Assembly (NCBI GenBank): GCA_965248815.1 | Contig: CBDFKK010000008.1 | Location: 620,001-684,000 of the forward strand | Reading direction: 5' to 3' | DNA from: CBDFKK01 sp965248815 | Lineage (GTDB): Bacteria > Pseudomonadota > Alphaproteobacteria > SMXP01 | DNA: 64,000 bases | Shown: in pieces, positions 1 to 9,403 of the stretch | Layout: every line of letters begins with the position of its first letter | How positions within the stretch are numbered: the stretch's first letter is position 1 | Program-made: the position numbers and the translations under genes | The notes under the pieces: generated by a model | The model's input: only the letters and a program-made list of their open reading frames with translations | What the model was told of the DNA's origin: nothing | The model's database searches: none

Positions 1-86
1 GTGCGGCCGGACAGAATCTCGTCGCCAATTATAATGATGGCAGCGGTGACAGTTTGTTTTTCGCTGTCCGGTTTATTCGGGTTCAT
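1..86 (-). CDS. Molybdopterin-binding (CinA/MoaB-fold) protein, N-terminal fragment
   Basis: Only the first 28 codons lie in the window; the gene runs off the left edge. Reading leftwards from an ATG at 84-86, the product has a polar leader followed by TAAIIIIGDEILSGR, the first beta strand and the GDEILSGR loop typical of the MoCF_biosynth domain found in CinA-like and MoaB/Mog proteins. The family binds molybdopterin or acts as a nucleotide pyrophosphatase; which applies here cannot be told from the fragment. It diverges from sfsA and map. The family call rests on this one motif but the motif is distinctive. Confidence 0.7.
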   Translation of the reverse strand, partial: MNPNKPDSEKQTVTAAIIIIGDEILSGR

Positions 87-333
87 TGCATGAGTGCCGA
101 GTTCGAATGCTGCTTAAGGGCACAGCCGGCTTGTAACCGGTGCGTAAGCTTACCTTAGCCCACGAGCCAGAAACTGGCCAAGGTTCCCGCACCTTCCGGT
201 TGAGCGGCAAAGGCGAAGACCCAAGAGCCGGGCTTTAAACCAATCAAAGCCGGATTCTTGTTATTTGACTTGGCGTGCTTCCGGACGGAAAACCGGTTCC
301 CACTTTGCCTGGAAACACTCTAAAGTGCGCGCC

Positions 334-1038
334 ATGCAGCTCCCCGGACCCTTAATTCGCGGCCGCTTGATCAAACGCTATAAGCGGTTTTTAGCGGACG
401 TAGAACTCGAAAACGGCGACGTCGTCACGGCCCATTGCGCTAATCCCGGCTCCATGATCGGACTTCAAGACCCCGGCATTGACGTTTGGTTGTCGCATCA
501 TGAAAGCAAGACCCGAAAGCTCGCTTATTCGTGGGAACTGGCGCGGATCGATGGCGGTCTAGTCGGCATTAATACCTCCCTACCCAATCGCATCGTCGAA
601 GAAGCGATTGGTGCCGGGCAGATCACGGAATTGACGGGTTACGCTTCACTGCGTCGGGAAGTCCGCCACGGAGAAAACAGCCGGATTGATTTCCTCCTGG
701 AAGACGATGATAAGGGCCGGTGCTTTGTTGAAGTCAAAAATGTCCATTTGCGCCGTCAAGAGGGCCTGGCCGAATTTCCCGACGCGGTGACCAAGCGCGG
801 GCAAAAACATTTGTATGAGCTGATTCATGCGATCGAAGACGGCGACCGCGCCGTCATGCTGTACTTGGTACAGCGTCAGGATTGTGAATCTTTTACCATC
901 GCGGGGGATATTGATCCCGACTACAAAGAAGGCCTAGAAGAGGCCCAATCTGCCGGTGTTGAAGCCTTATGCTATGATTGCCATATCACCACTGAGGACA
1001 TTTCCGTGGCGTCGCCTCTTGCCATTGTCAGCAATTAA
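334..1038 (+). CDS. sfsA: SfsA family DNA/RNA nuclease
   Basis: A 234-residue protein, the usual size for SfsA (sugar fermentation stimulation protein A). The N-terminal OB-like part contains the family pattern ANPGSM (about residues 35-40), and the C-terminal nuclease half has SRIDFLL followed by CFVEVKNV, which supply the acidic and lysine residues of a PD-(D/E)XK-like active site. The reading frame is open upstream to a TTG at 265, but the ATG at 334 begins directly at the conserved LPGPLIRGRLIKRYKRF segment and is preferred, although its ribosome site is weak. SfsA was named for maltose gene effects in E. coli; nuclease activity is the better-supported function. It precedes map. Confidence 0.9.
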   Translation: MQLPGPLIRGRLIKRYKRFLADVELENGDVVTAHCANPGSMIGLQDPGIDVWLSHHESKTRKLAYSWELARIDGGLVGINTSLPNRIVEEAIGAGQITELTGYASLRREVRHGENSRIDFLLEDDDKGRCFVEVKNVHLRRQEGLAEFPDAVTKRGQKHLYELIHAIEDGDRAVMLYLVQRQDCESFTIAGDIDPDYKEGLEEAQSAGVEALCYDCHITTEDISVASPLAIVSN

Positions 1039-1101
1039 AACGATATATTAACGCTGGCGTTTCAATCTCTACGAGGTCTGACCAAGGCCGAAAGACGAGA
1101 C

Positions 1102-1929
1102 ATGAATTACGTAGTCGCAGCTCATAGTCCAGTTCGCAACACGGGACTTATTAAATTGCACAAGGCCGAAGACTATGACGGCATGCGCAATGCGGGGCGT
1201 TTGGCTGCCGAATGTCTTGATCTGCTCGTGCCCCACGTACAGCCTGGCGCTAGTACGAATTTTCTCGACGAACTTGCCTATGAGTTTACGCTCGATCATG
1301 GAGCCGTTCCTGCGTGCCTCAATTATCGCGGTTATACCAAGACGATTTGCACGTCGATCAATCACGTCGTGTGTCACGGCATCCCTAATGACCGAGCCCT
1401 CAAAGATGGCGACATCGTCAACATCGACGCTACCGTGATATTGGATGGCTGGCACGGCGACACGAGCCGTATGTTTTGTGTCGGCGAGGTCAAACGCAAA
1501 TCCGAACGGCTGGTCGAGGTGACATACGAAGCCATGATGCGCGGAATTGCTGCGGTCAAACCGGGGGCAACTACAGGCGACATTGGCGCCGAAATTCAAC
1601 AGTTTGCCGAAGCTGAACGTTGTTCTGTCGTGACGGACTTTTGCGGTCACGGATTGGGCCGCGTATTTCACGATGCACCAAACATCGTACATTACGGCCG
1701 TCATGGCGATGGCTATGTCTTGAAAGAAGGCATGTTCTTTACCATCGAGCCGATGATCAATTTAGGCCGCTCACCCGTACGTCTTCTGAATGACGGCTGG
1801 ACCGCTGTGACCCGCGACAAATCCCTATCGGCACAATTTGAACATTCGGTTGGCGTCACGGCTGATGGCGTCGAAATCTTTACGAAGTCGCCGGCAGGTC
1901 TGGATCATCCCCCATACGACGCCGCATAG
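1102..1929 (+). CDS. map: Type I methionine aminopeptidase
   Basis: Removes the initiator methionine from nascent proteins in the cytosol using two metal ions. The 275-residue product has the pita-bread fold ligands in order: D109 (NIDATV), D120 (HGDTSR), H183 (CGHGLG), E216 (TIEPM) and E247 (QFEHS), plus the substrate-side H92 (VCHGIP). No N-terminal zinc-finger extension is present, so this is the short bacterial form. The start at 1102 adds about 16 residues before the conserved helix and has a weak GAAAG ribosome site; a slightly later start is possible. It lies 63 bases after sfsA on the same strand. Confidence 0.95.
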   Translation: MNYVVAAHSPVRNTGLIKLHKAEDYDGMRNAGRLAAECLDLLVPHVQPGASTNFLDELAYEFTLDHGAVPACLNYRGYTKTICTSINHVVCHGIPNDRALKDGDIVNIDATVILDGWHGDTSRMFCVGEVKRKSERLVEVTYEAMMRGIAAVKPGATTGDIGAEIQQFAEAERCSVVTDFCGHGLGRVFHDAPNIVHYGRHGDGYVLKEGMFFTIEPMINLGRSPVRLLNDGWTAVTRDKSLSAQFEHSVGVTADGVEIFTKSPAGLDHPPYDAA

Positions 1930-1986
1930 ATCGCCCGCGCCCGCGAATTGCGGACGAGGGCTTTCGTTCTTAAATTCAAAAAAAGG

Positions 1987-2511
1987 TTAGGCGCGAATAC
2001 GTTCTTCGCTCATCTCTGCTGTCGCGACAGACGAGCCGTTGAGCGGCAATTCATCTCCCGCATCTGACAATTTTCTTTGAGATGTGCGCGCTGCTTTTCT
2101 CTTCTCCGCGCCCGTCGTTGCGTGAGGATTATCGACCCGTCGGCACACACCATCGACAAATGCGCCTGGCTCTACGGACAATGCGGAGTGATGTATATCA
2201 CCTTGGACGTGAGCCGTTCCGGTGATCTTGACTTTACGAGCACGAATATCGCCGACGATGCGACCGCTAATTGTAACCTCGTCTGCAAGCAAGTCGCCGT
2301 TGATAACGCCGCTTTTGCCAACCGTTACCATATCGCTTTGAATACTACCGTCGATTTCAGCGTCGACTTGAATGTCGCCTTCGCATTTCAGTTGCCCGTC
2401 AATCTTCAGACCGGCGCTCAAAATTGATGTTGCGGCGCGACCGCCACGCTTCGACGGCTGAGGACGGGTCTCAGTTTCACCGTTGTAGTTATTCTTGCTG
2501 TTTGAAAACAT
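1987..2511 (-). CDS. Bactofilin (polymer-forming cytoskeletal protein)
   Basis: Bactofilins self-assemble without nucleotide into filaments that scaffold cell-envelope and shape proteins. The 174-residue product has a disordered, charged N-terminus, then a compact beta-helical core (about residues 28-125) with the regular spacing of G, I and V residues (LKIDGQLKCEGDIQVDAEIDG; VTVGKSGVINGDLLADEVTISG; VKITGTAHVQGDIHHSALSVEPGA), which matches the DUF583/bactofilin pattern. The C-terminal 45 residues are polar and probably unstructured. It is convergent with map, leaving 57 bases between stops. Confidence 0.88.
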   Translation of the reverse strand: MFSNSKNNYNGETETRPQPSKRGGRAATSILSAGLKIDGQLKCEGDIQVDAEIDGSIQSDMVTVGKSGVINGDLLADEVTISGRIVGDIRARKVKITGTAHVQGDIHHSALSVEPGAFVDGVCRRVDNPHATTGAEKRKAARTSQRKLSDAGDELPLNGSSVATAEMSEERIRA

Positions 2512-2820
2512 AATGGTCTACCCCAACCCCGTAATCGGTTGTTAAATTCCAACAATTTCGAACGGAAAAGTAGACGCGTATTAGATCTAGACGATCCAAA
2601 GGCCCCAACGTACCTACCCCCGGGTTTTCACCCGAAGGCATCCTAATCAAATCACGAGCCAAACTCTAGCACTCAGTTGGACGCCTCGCGGAAATGTGCA
2701 CACTCACTACGTGTGGGCCGTGAAACGCAATCGATCTACAGAGCTGGCATTGAGCACAAGCTCAATTGCGAACCAATCGCGAACAAATTTTGAGCGACGC
2801 CTCTAGTGGTGCGCTCTAAC
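2512..2820. other. Intergenic region upstream of bactofilin
   Basis: No open frame, tRNA or convincing terminator was seen here. It should contain the bactofilin promoter at its left end. Nothing else is recognised. Confidence 0.5.
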
Positions 2821-3078
2821 CTAAAAGTCGTCAGCTAAACACAAGACAACCAAACCTGCGATGGCGAACACGGCGGCTGCCGAAAGTTCAAGATCTCCGC
2901 CGAACAGCGCACTGAAATCGGCACGCTCAAGCGCCACGGGCATGCCCACTCCACGCAGCATTTCAAGGGTGTCCCACACGGTCGTCAGAGCCCATTCATT
3001 ATGGCCCCACCAATATTGGAAGTCAGCGACACCGAAGCCGAGCCCTGCAGCCACAAGAACAAATCCGAATGACTTCAT
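2821..3078 (-). CDS. Small hypothetical membrane protein
   Basis: An 85-residue protein I do not recognise. Residues 1-20 form a hydrophobic helix (FGFVLVAAGLGFGVADF) and residues 66-82 a second one (AAAVFAIAGLVVLCLA), joined by a Trp-rich, mildly acidic loop. This suggests a two-span inner-membrane protein or a signal-anchored periplasmic loop. An AGGGGAGG-like ribosome site lies just upstream of the ATG (the complement of bases 3081-3088), which supports a real gene. It is flanked by bactofilin and the divergent radC, with no operon partner. Confidence 0.6.
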   Translation of the reverse strand: MKSFGFVLVAAGLGFGVADFQYWWGHNEWALTTVWDTLEMLRGVGMPVALERADFSALFGGDLELSAAAVFAIAGLVVLCLADDF

Positions 3079-3374
3079 GGGCCTCCCCTAAAACAATGCG
3101 CGATCGCCCGCCGCTCCGAGGCTGACGCCTCTCCCAGCAAACCGCGCTCCGGTCCTCAATTCCGGCAAACAAATGCCACCCCCATTATTGTAGCCCATAC
3201 GCTGCTCGGCGGCACAAGGATTAGCCGGCCCCTTGCCCGGGATGTTCTTGCCGCAATCTCCCGCAAGACGGCCAAATCCGGTACTGTTTCCACCCGTTTA
3301 GCAAACCAGCGTAGAAGCTGGCGTAGAGAGCCCCGCAGTGCGTCTGGAACCGCCAGCCCAAAGACTGAAATTGC

Positions 3375-4055
3375 ATGAGCAACGATCCCCACTATCACGG
3401 TCATCGGCGCCGACTTCGTGAACGGTTTAGGGCCGGTGGGCGTTCCGGTCTTCACGATTACGAACTCTTGGAACTCGTCTTGTTTCGCACTCTTCCCCGT
3501 GGCGACGTCAAACCTTTGGCCAAGCAAATGATTGAGACATTCGGCAGCTTTGCCGAAGTCATCAGCGCCGACTCCGAACGATTGATGGAGATCAAAGGCA
3601 TCGGTGACAACGTGGTCACCGAGCTCAAAATTGTTCAAGAAGCAGCTTTGCGCCTCATGCAGGATAGCGTCCTCGACCGCCCTGTCCTGTCGTCATGGGC
3701 CGCCGTCGTCGACTATTGCATGGCTAGCATGGCCTATAGCACCAAAGAGCAATTCAGAATTCTGTTTGTCGATCGCAAAAATGTTCTGATCACAGATGAA
3801 ATCCAACAGGAAGGAACGATCGACCATACGCCGGTCTATCCGCGCGAAGTGGTCAAGCGCGCACTCGAGCTAAGCGCCTCTTCGATCATTTTGGTGCACA
3901 ATCATCCCAGCGGCGATCCCACACCCTCGCGGGCCGACATCGAAATGACCAAACAAATTATTGAAGCCGCCCGCCCCCTCAAGATCAGTGTGCACGATCA
4001 CCTGATCGTCGGCAAAACCGGACATGCCAGTATGAAGTCTTTGGGGTTGATTTGA
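3375..4055 (+). CDS. radC: RadC family JAB/MPN-domain protein
   Basis: A 226-residue RadC (UPF0758) protein. The N-terminal region (MSNDPHYHGHRRRLRERF, then a helix-hairpin-helix-like segment ending in MEIKGIGDNVV) is followed by a JAB/MPN metalloprotease-like domain with VHNHPSGDPTPSRADIEMT, the HxH...SxxD metal signature. Despite the historic DNA repair name the biochemical role is unsettled; RadC-like proteins occur in repair and mobile-element contexts. The clustering here with map and sfsA on the same strand is a housekeeping setting. The gene ends 21 bases before a convergent hydrolase. Confidence 0.92.
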   Translation: MSNDPHYHGHRRRLRERFRAGGRSGLHDYELLELVLFRTLPRGDVKPLAKQMIETFGSFAEVISADSERLMEIKGIGDNVVTELKIVQEAALRLMQDSVLDRPVLSSWAAVVDYCMASMAYSTKEQFRILFVDRKNVLITDEIQQEGTIDHTPVYPREVVKRALELSASSIILVHNHPSGDPTPSRADIEMTKQIIEAARPLKISVHDHLIVGKTGHASMKSLGLI

Positions 4056-4076
4056 CGGGGGCGAAGGGCGCCGCTT

Positions 4077-4862
4077 CTACTGCGCGGCGCGACCCTCAAG
4101 TACCACATCCAACGCACGATTGAATTTGTCCGGCGCCTCCATCATCGGAAAGTGACTAACGTTCTCAAGAAACGTCACGTCGAAATCGTCTTTAATTTGA
4201 CGGACGGGATCGTAGAGACCTGGATCGGACGCAGCGTTGATCAAACGGAAGGCAGGCACGAGCGCGGCAAGCTCTGCTTCATAGTCAAAGCCCGCTATAG
4301 CTAGCGCGGAAGGAACCGCCGCTTTGAGATCGGTGGTACTCATATCGTTGATGATGGTCTCTTCGAGCATTGCGCTTGTTGTTCCGTTCGCAAACCAAGC
4401 CGCCGCCATGCGCCTAACTTCGCCGATTAGGTCTTTTTTTAAAGCGGCCTCAAAGAACTCGAGCTCTTGCGCCGTATAGCGCTCGGTAATGTCCCTAAAT
4501 GTCTCGATGCCGATCACAGCTGATATCTGGCCGGGCATTTGATTAGCGGCGCTGACCGCTACCGTGCCGCCAAGGGAATGACCGATCAAGATCGCATCGG
4601 TTAAATCCGCACCTTCAATGACGGCGCACACGTCTCGCCCGAACGCGTCGATAGTCCACGTAGACCGGCCTAGACTTGACGATCCGTGCCCTGCTAAGTC
4701 GATCTGAATGACACGATAGGCTTTGGCAAAGAAATCGGTTTGGCTGCTCCAAAAGGATCGATTGCACGACCAACCATGCACGAAGACAAGCGCCGGTTTA
4801 GCGCCGCCGGAATCGCTATAGGCAATTTTAATGCCGTCGAAAGACGCAACAAAGTTAGTCAT
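4077..4862 (-). CDS. Alpha/beta hydrolase
   Basis: A 261-residue single-domain alpha/beta-hydrolase. The oxyanion segment is VFVHGWSCN (about 27-35), the nucleophile elbow is GHSLGG with Ser96, and the catalytic His lies in VSHFPMMEAPDKFN near the C-terminus; an Asp in AASDPGLYDP is the likely acid. Substrate cannot be predicted. The frame is open further upstream to 5027, but the ATG at 4862 starts the conserved strand region (MTNFVASFDGIKIAY) and avoids overlap with the PepSY gene, so it is preferred. There is no signal peptide from this start, so the enzyme should be cytosolic. Confidence 0.85.
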   Translation of the reverse strand: MTNFVASFDGIKIAYSDSGGAKPALVFVHGWSCNRSFWSSQTDFFAKAYRVIQIDLAGHGSSSLGRSTWTIDAFGRDVCAVIEGADLTDAILIGHSLGGTVAVSAANQMPGQISAVIGIETFRDITERYTAQELEFFEAALKKDLIGEVRRMAAAWFANGTTSAMLEETIINDMSTTDLKAAVPSALAIAGFDYEAELAALVPAFRLINAASDPGLYDPVRQIKDDFDVTFLENVSHFPMMEAPDKFNRALDVVLEGRAAQ

Positions 4863-4980
4863 GATATCGGCATCGCCCAACGCTCGAGATGATCGGGAAC
4901 TGAGACGGCCCAAAGTAAATCCAAAGGTTAGAATTGAGGTCTGAAATAGTTTATGGTGGATGAAGCGCAGACGCGACGAG

Positions 4981-5607
4981 CTAGTCGTCGGTGTCGATCT
5001 CAACGATCTCGCCTTTGCTGACATCAATTGTCACTTCGCGTTCGACTTCACCATCAAGAATGGTTAATTCAAAGACGTAGGGCTCACGGCGCGACTTGAG
5101 CTCAACTTCGGAAACAAACCCTTCGACGGATTTATGCGCTGTATCGATTGCTTCTAAGAGCGAAATGTTTGCGGTGAGAATTGATGCTAATTTGCTTTCC
5201 CAAAAACGTTGAAAACGAATTGCCATTCCGCTTTCCTGCTGGAACCCGATTTCCAATCCGTTGGCCGGGTTAACAAAAATTTCCGAGCGGCCACCTTCCG
5301 AGACTAAATTGATCTCGTAATAGTACATGCCGTCTTCTTCTTCGAGCTCGGCTTTGACAGGAAATCCTTCGTATTTGGACAGTGCAGTTTCGACGGCTTC
5401 TTTTAAAGAAATAGATGCGTTTTCCAAAATGTCGCATTTCTCTTCATCGGCAAGTGCGGCCGACATGACACCGGGGGAAAGCATGAGTACCGCGCACGTA
5501 GCCACAGCAAAACACGTCCTCTGTTTGACGAATTTTTTCGATGACCCAACCTTTGGAGATAGACCGTACACAGACCGATTTCCCTTCTCGATGCCCGCTA
5601 CGTACAC
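4981..5607 (-). CDS. Exported protein with two PepSY-type domains
   Basis: A 208-residue secreted protein. A basic N-terminus and hydrophobic stretch (CAVLMLSPGVMSAALA, about 37-52) make a signal peptide cleaved near ALA|DEE. Two similar modules follow, about residues 60-130 and 140-205, each with a pattern of ISLKEAVETAL / ISLLEAIDTAHKS, then G-phi-phenylalanine and a two-strand beta hairpin ending in a charged E-phi-D turn; this is the PepSY repeat, known as a peptidase or kinase inhibitor-like domain in the periplasm. It lies directly downstream of a two-component operon on the same strand, a frequent pairing in which the PepSY protein is a target or modulator of the sensor. Confidence 0.8.
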   Translation of the reverse strand: MYVAGIEKGNRSVYGLSPKVGSSKKFVKQRTCFAVATCAVLMLSPGVMSAALADEEKCDILENASISLKEAVETALSKYEGFPVKAELEEEDGMYYYEINLVSEGGRSEIFVNPANGLEIGFQQESGMAIRFQRFWESKLASILTANISLLEAIDTAHKSVEGFVSEVELKSRREPYVFELTILDGEVEREVTIDVSKGEIVEIDTDD

Positions 5608-5749
5608 CTTAATTCATGTTGGCTGGTCGATTGACCCTTTTCGTCCTACCGACGGATTTCAAAGACCCGGAAGCTCGCGTTAAGACGGAACTCTCCCTAT
5701 GCCTACAAGTAGAGACTCAAGCTTAAATCGCTCTTAAAGACAAGTTTTA

Positions 5750-7180
5750 TCAATAGCTTCTAGGGAATAGCGCAGTTACTGCGAGCCCGCCGCCCGGCTG
5801 TTCTGACAGGCTGAGCTCCGACTGATGGAGCTCACCGATGCGCCGAACGATGGAAAGACCGAGCCCTGCACCACTGCTGGTAGAGCCGACCATCCTATAA
5901 AACCGGTCGAATACATTGCTTTGTTCGGATTCGGGAATGCCGGGGCCCGTATCGCTCACCACAAGGCGGATACCTGTTTCGGTTTTGTCGATGGTGGCCG
6001 TGACCGCCCCGCCCTGAGGGGTATAGCGGATCGCATTGTCGAGCAGATTTCGAATCATGATGGACAGACCATCAGGGTCACCCTTGACCAGAGCGGGTCC
6101 GTCAGTATCCAAACTAATTTCAAGGCCCTTCGCTAGGGCAGACTCGGCGAGGGCTGCGAGTTCGTCTTCAACGACGCGACGGAGATCGACGGTTGTCATG
6201 AGATCCCCCGCACTCTCGGGATCAAGCCGCGCTAAAGTCAAAAGCTGGGCGACGAGGCGCGTGGCACGGTCGACGCTGTCCGAAATTTGGCGCAGCGCCT
6301 GGGCCCGCTCCTCCGGATCTTGAGACTTGAGCGCGACTTGGCTTTGCACTTCGATCGCCGCAAGAGGCGTGCGCAATTCGTGACTAGCATTGGCGGTAAA
6401 ACGGCGCTCCCCCTCGATGGCGTCATCCAACCTTGCGAGCAATCCATTGAGTGAATTGACGATTCCTTTGACTTCCTCGGGCACATGTTTCGAGTCAATT
6501 GGCGACAACTGTGAAGGCGATCGAGCCGTGATCTGAGACGCAAGATCACGCACAGGCCGCAAGCCCTGCCTAACACCAATGACAATTAGCAGGCCGATAA
6601 AAGGTAAGGCGGCAAGCAAAGGCCAGGTTTGCCGAAACGCGATAATGCGGGCCAGATCTCCGCTAAAGTCATCCTCAACCCCGACAATCACGTCGAGCCC
6701 CTGGACCGCGTCAACGCGATAGTAAAAGCGCCATGGTCGCCCGTTGAGAACGCCGTCCCGATGACCCGGCCCATTGATCATACGGGTGGCCGGCGCATTC
6801 TCGGTTTGAATAACAAGCGATTGCCCGTCCCAGACTTGATAGGCAACTGAGTCGAGGCGACCAAAGAAACGCCGCGTATCCTGCAGGGCGTCTTGAACGC
6901 TATGTTCTGAGTCCATGGCGAACAAACTACGGTCGTGCAAAATATTGGCGGCTTGAATGAGTTGATCGTCAAGGCCAGCCTCAATGCGCTCGCGCATGTA
7001 AATTATTGTGAACATCGTCGCCAAGAACCACACGACAAAAAACGCACTCAACAAAATGAACAGCATGCGACGCCGAATAGAAATGGCTTCTTTGGGCCTA
7101 AATTTTCTCCAAAGGGCGCGGAAGCCGGGCTTGATTGAACTCCAAAAATTCTTTTGGTCGCTCTGCTGAATTGTGGTCAT
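5750..7180 (-). CDS. Sensor histidine kinase (QseC/TctE-like)
   Basis: A 476-residue membrane kinase. TM1 about residues 40-62 and TM2 about 186-204 bracket a periplasmic sensor of about 120 residues; a HAMP segment follows (LRPVRDLASQI), then the HisKA box with phospho-acceptor H267 (ASHELRTPLAA), the N box (NLLDNAIRYTP), and G boxes (DTGPGIP, GAGLGLSIV). It autophosphorylates and passes phosphate to the regulator encoded immediately upstream, whose stop is only 4 bases from this start. The ligand is not predictable; relatives respond to metals, carboxylates or antimicrobial peptides. The linked PepSY protein may influence sensing. Confidence 0.93.
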   Translation of the reverse strand: MTTIQQSDQKNFWSSIKPGFRALWRKFRPKEAISIRRRMLFILLSAFFVVWFLATMFTIIYMRERIEAGLDDQLIQAANILHDRSLFAMDSEHSVQDALQDTRRFFGRLDSVAYQVWDGQSLVIQTENAPATRMINGPGHRDGVLNGRPWRFYYRVDAVQGLDVIVGVEDDFSGDLARIIAFRQTWPLLAALPFIGLLIVIGVRQGLRPVRDLASQITARSPSQLSPIDSKHVPEEVKGIVNSLNGLLARLDDAIEGERRFTANASHELRTPLAAIEVQSQVALKSQDPEERAQALRQISDSVDRATRLVAQLLTLARLDPESAGDLMTTVDLRRVVEDELAALAESALAKGLEISLDTDGPALVKGDPDGLSIMIRNLLDNAIRYTPQGGAVTATIDKTETGIRLVVSDTGPGIPESEQSNVFDRFYRMVGSTSSGAGLGLSIVRRIGELHQSELSLSEQPGGGLAVTALFPRSY

Positions 7181-7184
7181 TTCA

Positions 7185-7844
7185 TCAAGCCTTATCGATC
7201 ACGTAACCGACGCCGCGAATGGTCCGAATGAGATCTTTGCCGAGTTTTTTGCGTAGGTGATGGACGTAAACCTCGACGGCATTACTTTCGAGTTCACTTT
7301 CCCAATCATAAATACCTTCTTCGAGCCGGCCCTTTGAAAGAACGCGGCCTTGGTTTTCCATCAGCTGATGGAGCACGGCGAACTCTTTGCCCGAAAGCTC
7401 CACTGCCTCGCCGTCGAGCTTGACGGCTCGTCCCGCCACATCCATCTCGAGACCGCCGCGTGACAGTTTCGGAATGGCCCGGCCGTGGGCGCGGCGCAAA
7501 ATTGAACGGATGCGCGCGCACAGTTCCTCTGTGTCGAACGGCTTGACCATATAATCGTCGGCGCCCTGGTCGAGCCCCTTGACCCGGTCTTCCGACGTAT
7601 CACGGGCCGTGAGAATTAGTACCGGCACATCACTGCCTTTGCGTCGCAGGTTTTCTAAAACTTCGAGACCGGAGAGTTTGGGCAGGCCCAGATCGAGAAC
7701 CACCATGTCGTACTGCTCGGTCTCCAGCGCCAGATCGGCTTCTTCGCCATCTTTGGCCCAATCGACCGCATAGCCCTCAATACGCAGCGCGGCGCGCAAA
7801 CCGTCGCCCAAATTGGCGTCATCTTCGACCAATAGTAAACGCAT
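7185..7844 (-). CDS. OmpR/PhoB family response regulator
   Basis: A 219-residue regulator with an N-terminal receiver domain (acidic pair EDD at 7-9, phospho-acceptor D51 in VVLDLGLPK, conserved Lys in YMVKPFD near 101) and a C-terminal winged-helix DNA-binding domain ending in VYVHHLRKKLG...IRTIRGVGYVI. It is first in a two-gene operon with the histidine kinase; the PepSY gene follows downstream on the same strand. The targets are unknown, but autoregulation and control of the PepSY gene would be usual for this class. Confidence 0.94.
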   Translation of the reverse strand: MRLLLVEDDANLGDGLRAALRIEGYAVDWAKDGEEADLALETEQYDMVVLDLGLPKLSGLEVLENLRRKGSDVPVLILTARDTSEDRVKGLDQGADDYMVKPFDTEELCARIRSILRRAHGRAIPKLSRGGLEMDVAGRAVKLDGEAVELSGKEFAVLHQLMENQGRVLSKGRLEEGIYDWESELESNAVEVYVHHLRKKLGKDLIRTIRGVGYVIDKA

Positions 7845-7997
7845 TAAGATCGCGACTCCGAGGCTCTCTGTTTCATATGTTAGCAGTTTTCCGGGACCGG
7901 ACTTAAGACCTTCTTAATCGCCCCAGCCCCGCGCATTTGCAGCGCCCATCTGCTATAACGCCCGCTCTCAGTGAGTCGCAAAGGAGCCTTGCGCGCG

Positions 7998-9296
7998 ATG
8001 ATTCCGCGTTATTCGCGACCCCAAATGACCAGCATCTGGAACCCTCAGACCAGGTTTCAAATCTGGCTCGATATTGAATCCCATGCGTGCGATGCCATGG
8101 CGGATTTGGGCGTTATTCCGAAAAGTGCCGCGGAAGCCGTGCGCAAAAAGGGTGGCTTCGACATTGACCGCATCGATGCCATCGAGCGCGAAGTCAAGCA
8201 CGACGTCATCGCCTTTCTGACCAGCCTGGCTGAACATGTGGGATCCGAAGCCCGCTTTGTCCACCAAGGCATGACGTCGTCCGACATTTTGGACACATGC
8301 TTTAACGTTCAGCTGTGCCGGGCCGCCGATATTCTGATTGATGACTTGGACCATTTACTGGCAGCGCTCAAGACCCGTGCTTTTGAACACAAGACGACCG
8401 TCTGTATCGGCCGAAGCCACGGCATTCATGCCGAACCCACTACGTTCGGCTTAAAGCTCGCCCAAGCCTACGCCGAGTTCGAGCGCAACCGCGCCCGTCT
8501 TGTCGCGGCGCGTGACGAGGTTGCAACGTGTGCCTTGTCCGGTGCGGTCGGCACCTTTGCCAATATCGATCCCCAAATAGAAGTCCACGTGGCCAAGGCC
8601 ATGGGGCTCACGCCAGAGCCAATATCGACCCAGGTCATTCCGCGAGATCGCCACGCTGTCTACTTTTCGGTACTTGGAATTATCGCGAGCTCGATGGAAC
8701 GCCTGGCGACCGAGGTGCGACATTTGCAACGAACCGAAGTAATGGAAGCGGAGGAGTATTTCTCCGAAAAACAAAAGGGCTCGTCCGCGATGCCCCACAA
8801 GCGCAATCCGGTCCTCACCGAAAATTTGACTGGGCTGGCGCGCCTGGTACGCAGCATGGCGCTGCCGGCCATGGAGAACGTCGCCCTTTGGCACGAGCGC
8901 GACATCTCCCACTCGAGCGTGGAACGAAATATTGGTCCGGACGCGACCGTGACCCTCGATTTTGCCCTCGCACGACTGACTGACGTCGTCGAAAACCTGT
9001 TGGTTTATCCCGAGAACATGAAGCGCAACCTCGAACAGCTCGGCGGTCTCGTTCACTCCCAGCGGGTGTTATTGGCGCTCACGCAAGCAGGTGTCGATCG
9101 TGAAGAAGCCTACCGGCTAGTTCAACGCAATGCGATGCCGGTATGGCAAGGAAACGGTCAGTTCCTGGATTTGCTCAAGGCTGATCTCGACGTCAAGAAA
9201 CATTTATCCGATGATGAGCTCGAAAGCTTGTTTGACCTCGGCTACCACACAAAACACGTGGACACGATTTTCGACCGAGTTTTTTCCGGCCGCTGA
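7998..9296 (+). CDS. purB: Adenylosuccinate lyase
   Basis: Catalyses two beta-eliminations in purine synthesis: SAICAR to AICAR plus fumarate, and adenylosuccinate to AMP plus fumarate. The 432-residue product has the fumarase/aspartase superfamily features: TSSDILDT, the catalytic His region GRSHGIHAEP, and the signature SSAMPHKRNP (about 268-277). The ATG at 7998 is preceded by AAGGAG at 7981-7986 and starts the conserved MIPRYSRPQM, so it is chosen over an upstream start at 7971. It stands alone, but the purCSQL operon begins 0.7 kb downstream. Confidence 0.97.
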   Translation: MIPRYSRPQMTSIWNPQTRFQIWLDIESHACDAMADLGVIPKSAAEAVRKKGGFDIDRIDAIEREVKHDVIAFLTSLAEHVGSEARFVHQGMTSSDILDTCFNVQLCRAADILIDDLDHLLAALKTRAFEHKTTVCIGRSHGIHAEPTTFGLKLAQAYAEFERNRARLVAARDEVATCALSGAVGTFANIDPQIEVHVAKAMGLTPEPISTQVIPRDRHAVYFSVLGIIASSMERLATEVRHLQRTEVMEAEEYFSEKQKGSSAMPHKRNPVLTENLTGLARLVRSMALPAMENVALWHERDISHSSVERNIGPDATVTLDFALARLTDVVENLLVYPENMKRNLEQLGGLVHSQRVLLALTQAGVDREEAYRLVQRNAMPVWQGNGQFLDLLKADLDVKKHLSDDELESLFDLGYHTKHVDTIFDRVFSGR

Positions 9297-9403
9297 CGGC
9301 AGACCAATCGCTCCAAGCACAAAGATCTGCACGTTTGTGCAAATTTCCCCTCAATCATGCAGATACAGGCTAAATAGGTCGCCGCGCTTGGGTTCCTAGC
9401 TCA

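Noticed and set aside
87..333. 6S-like or other structured RNA upstream of sfsA
   Set aside because: Several short stems exist (CCGG...CCGG, CCAG-AAA-CTGG, GGCTTT/AAAGCC), but the ends do not pair into a long rod and no known conserved bubble is visible.
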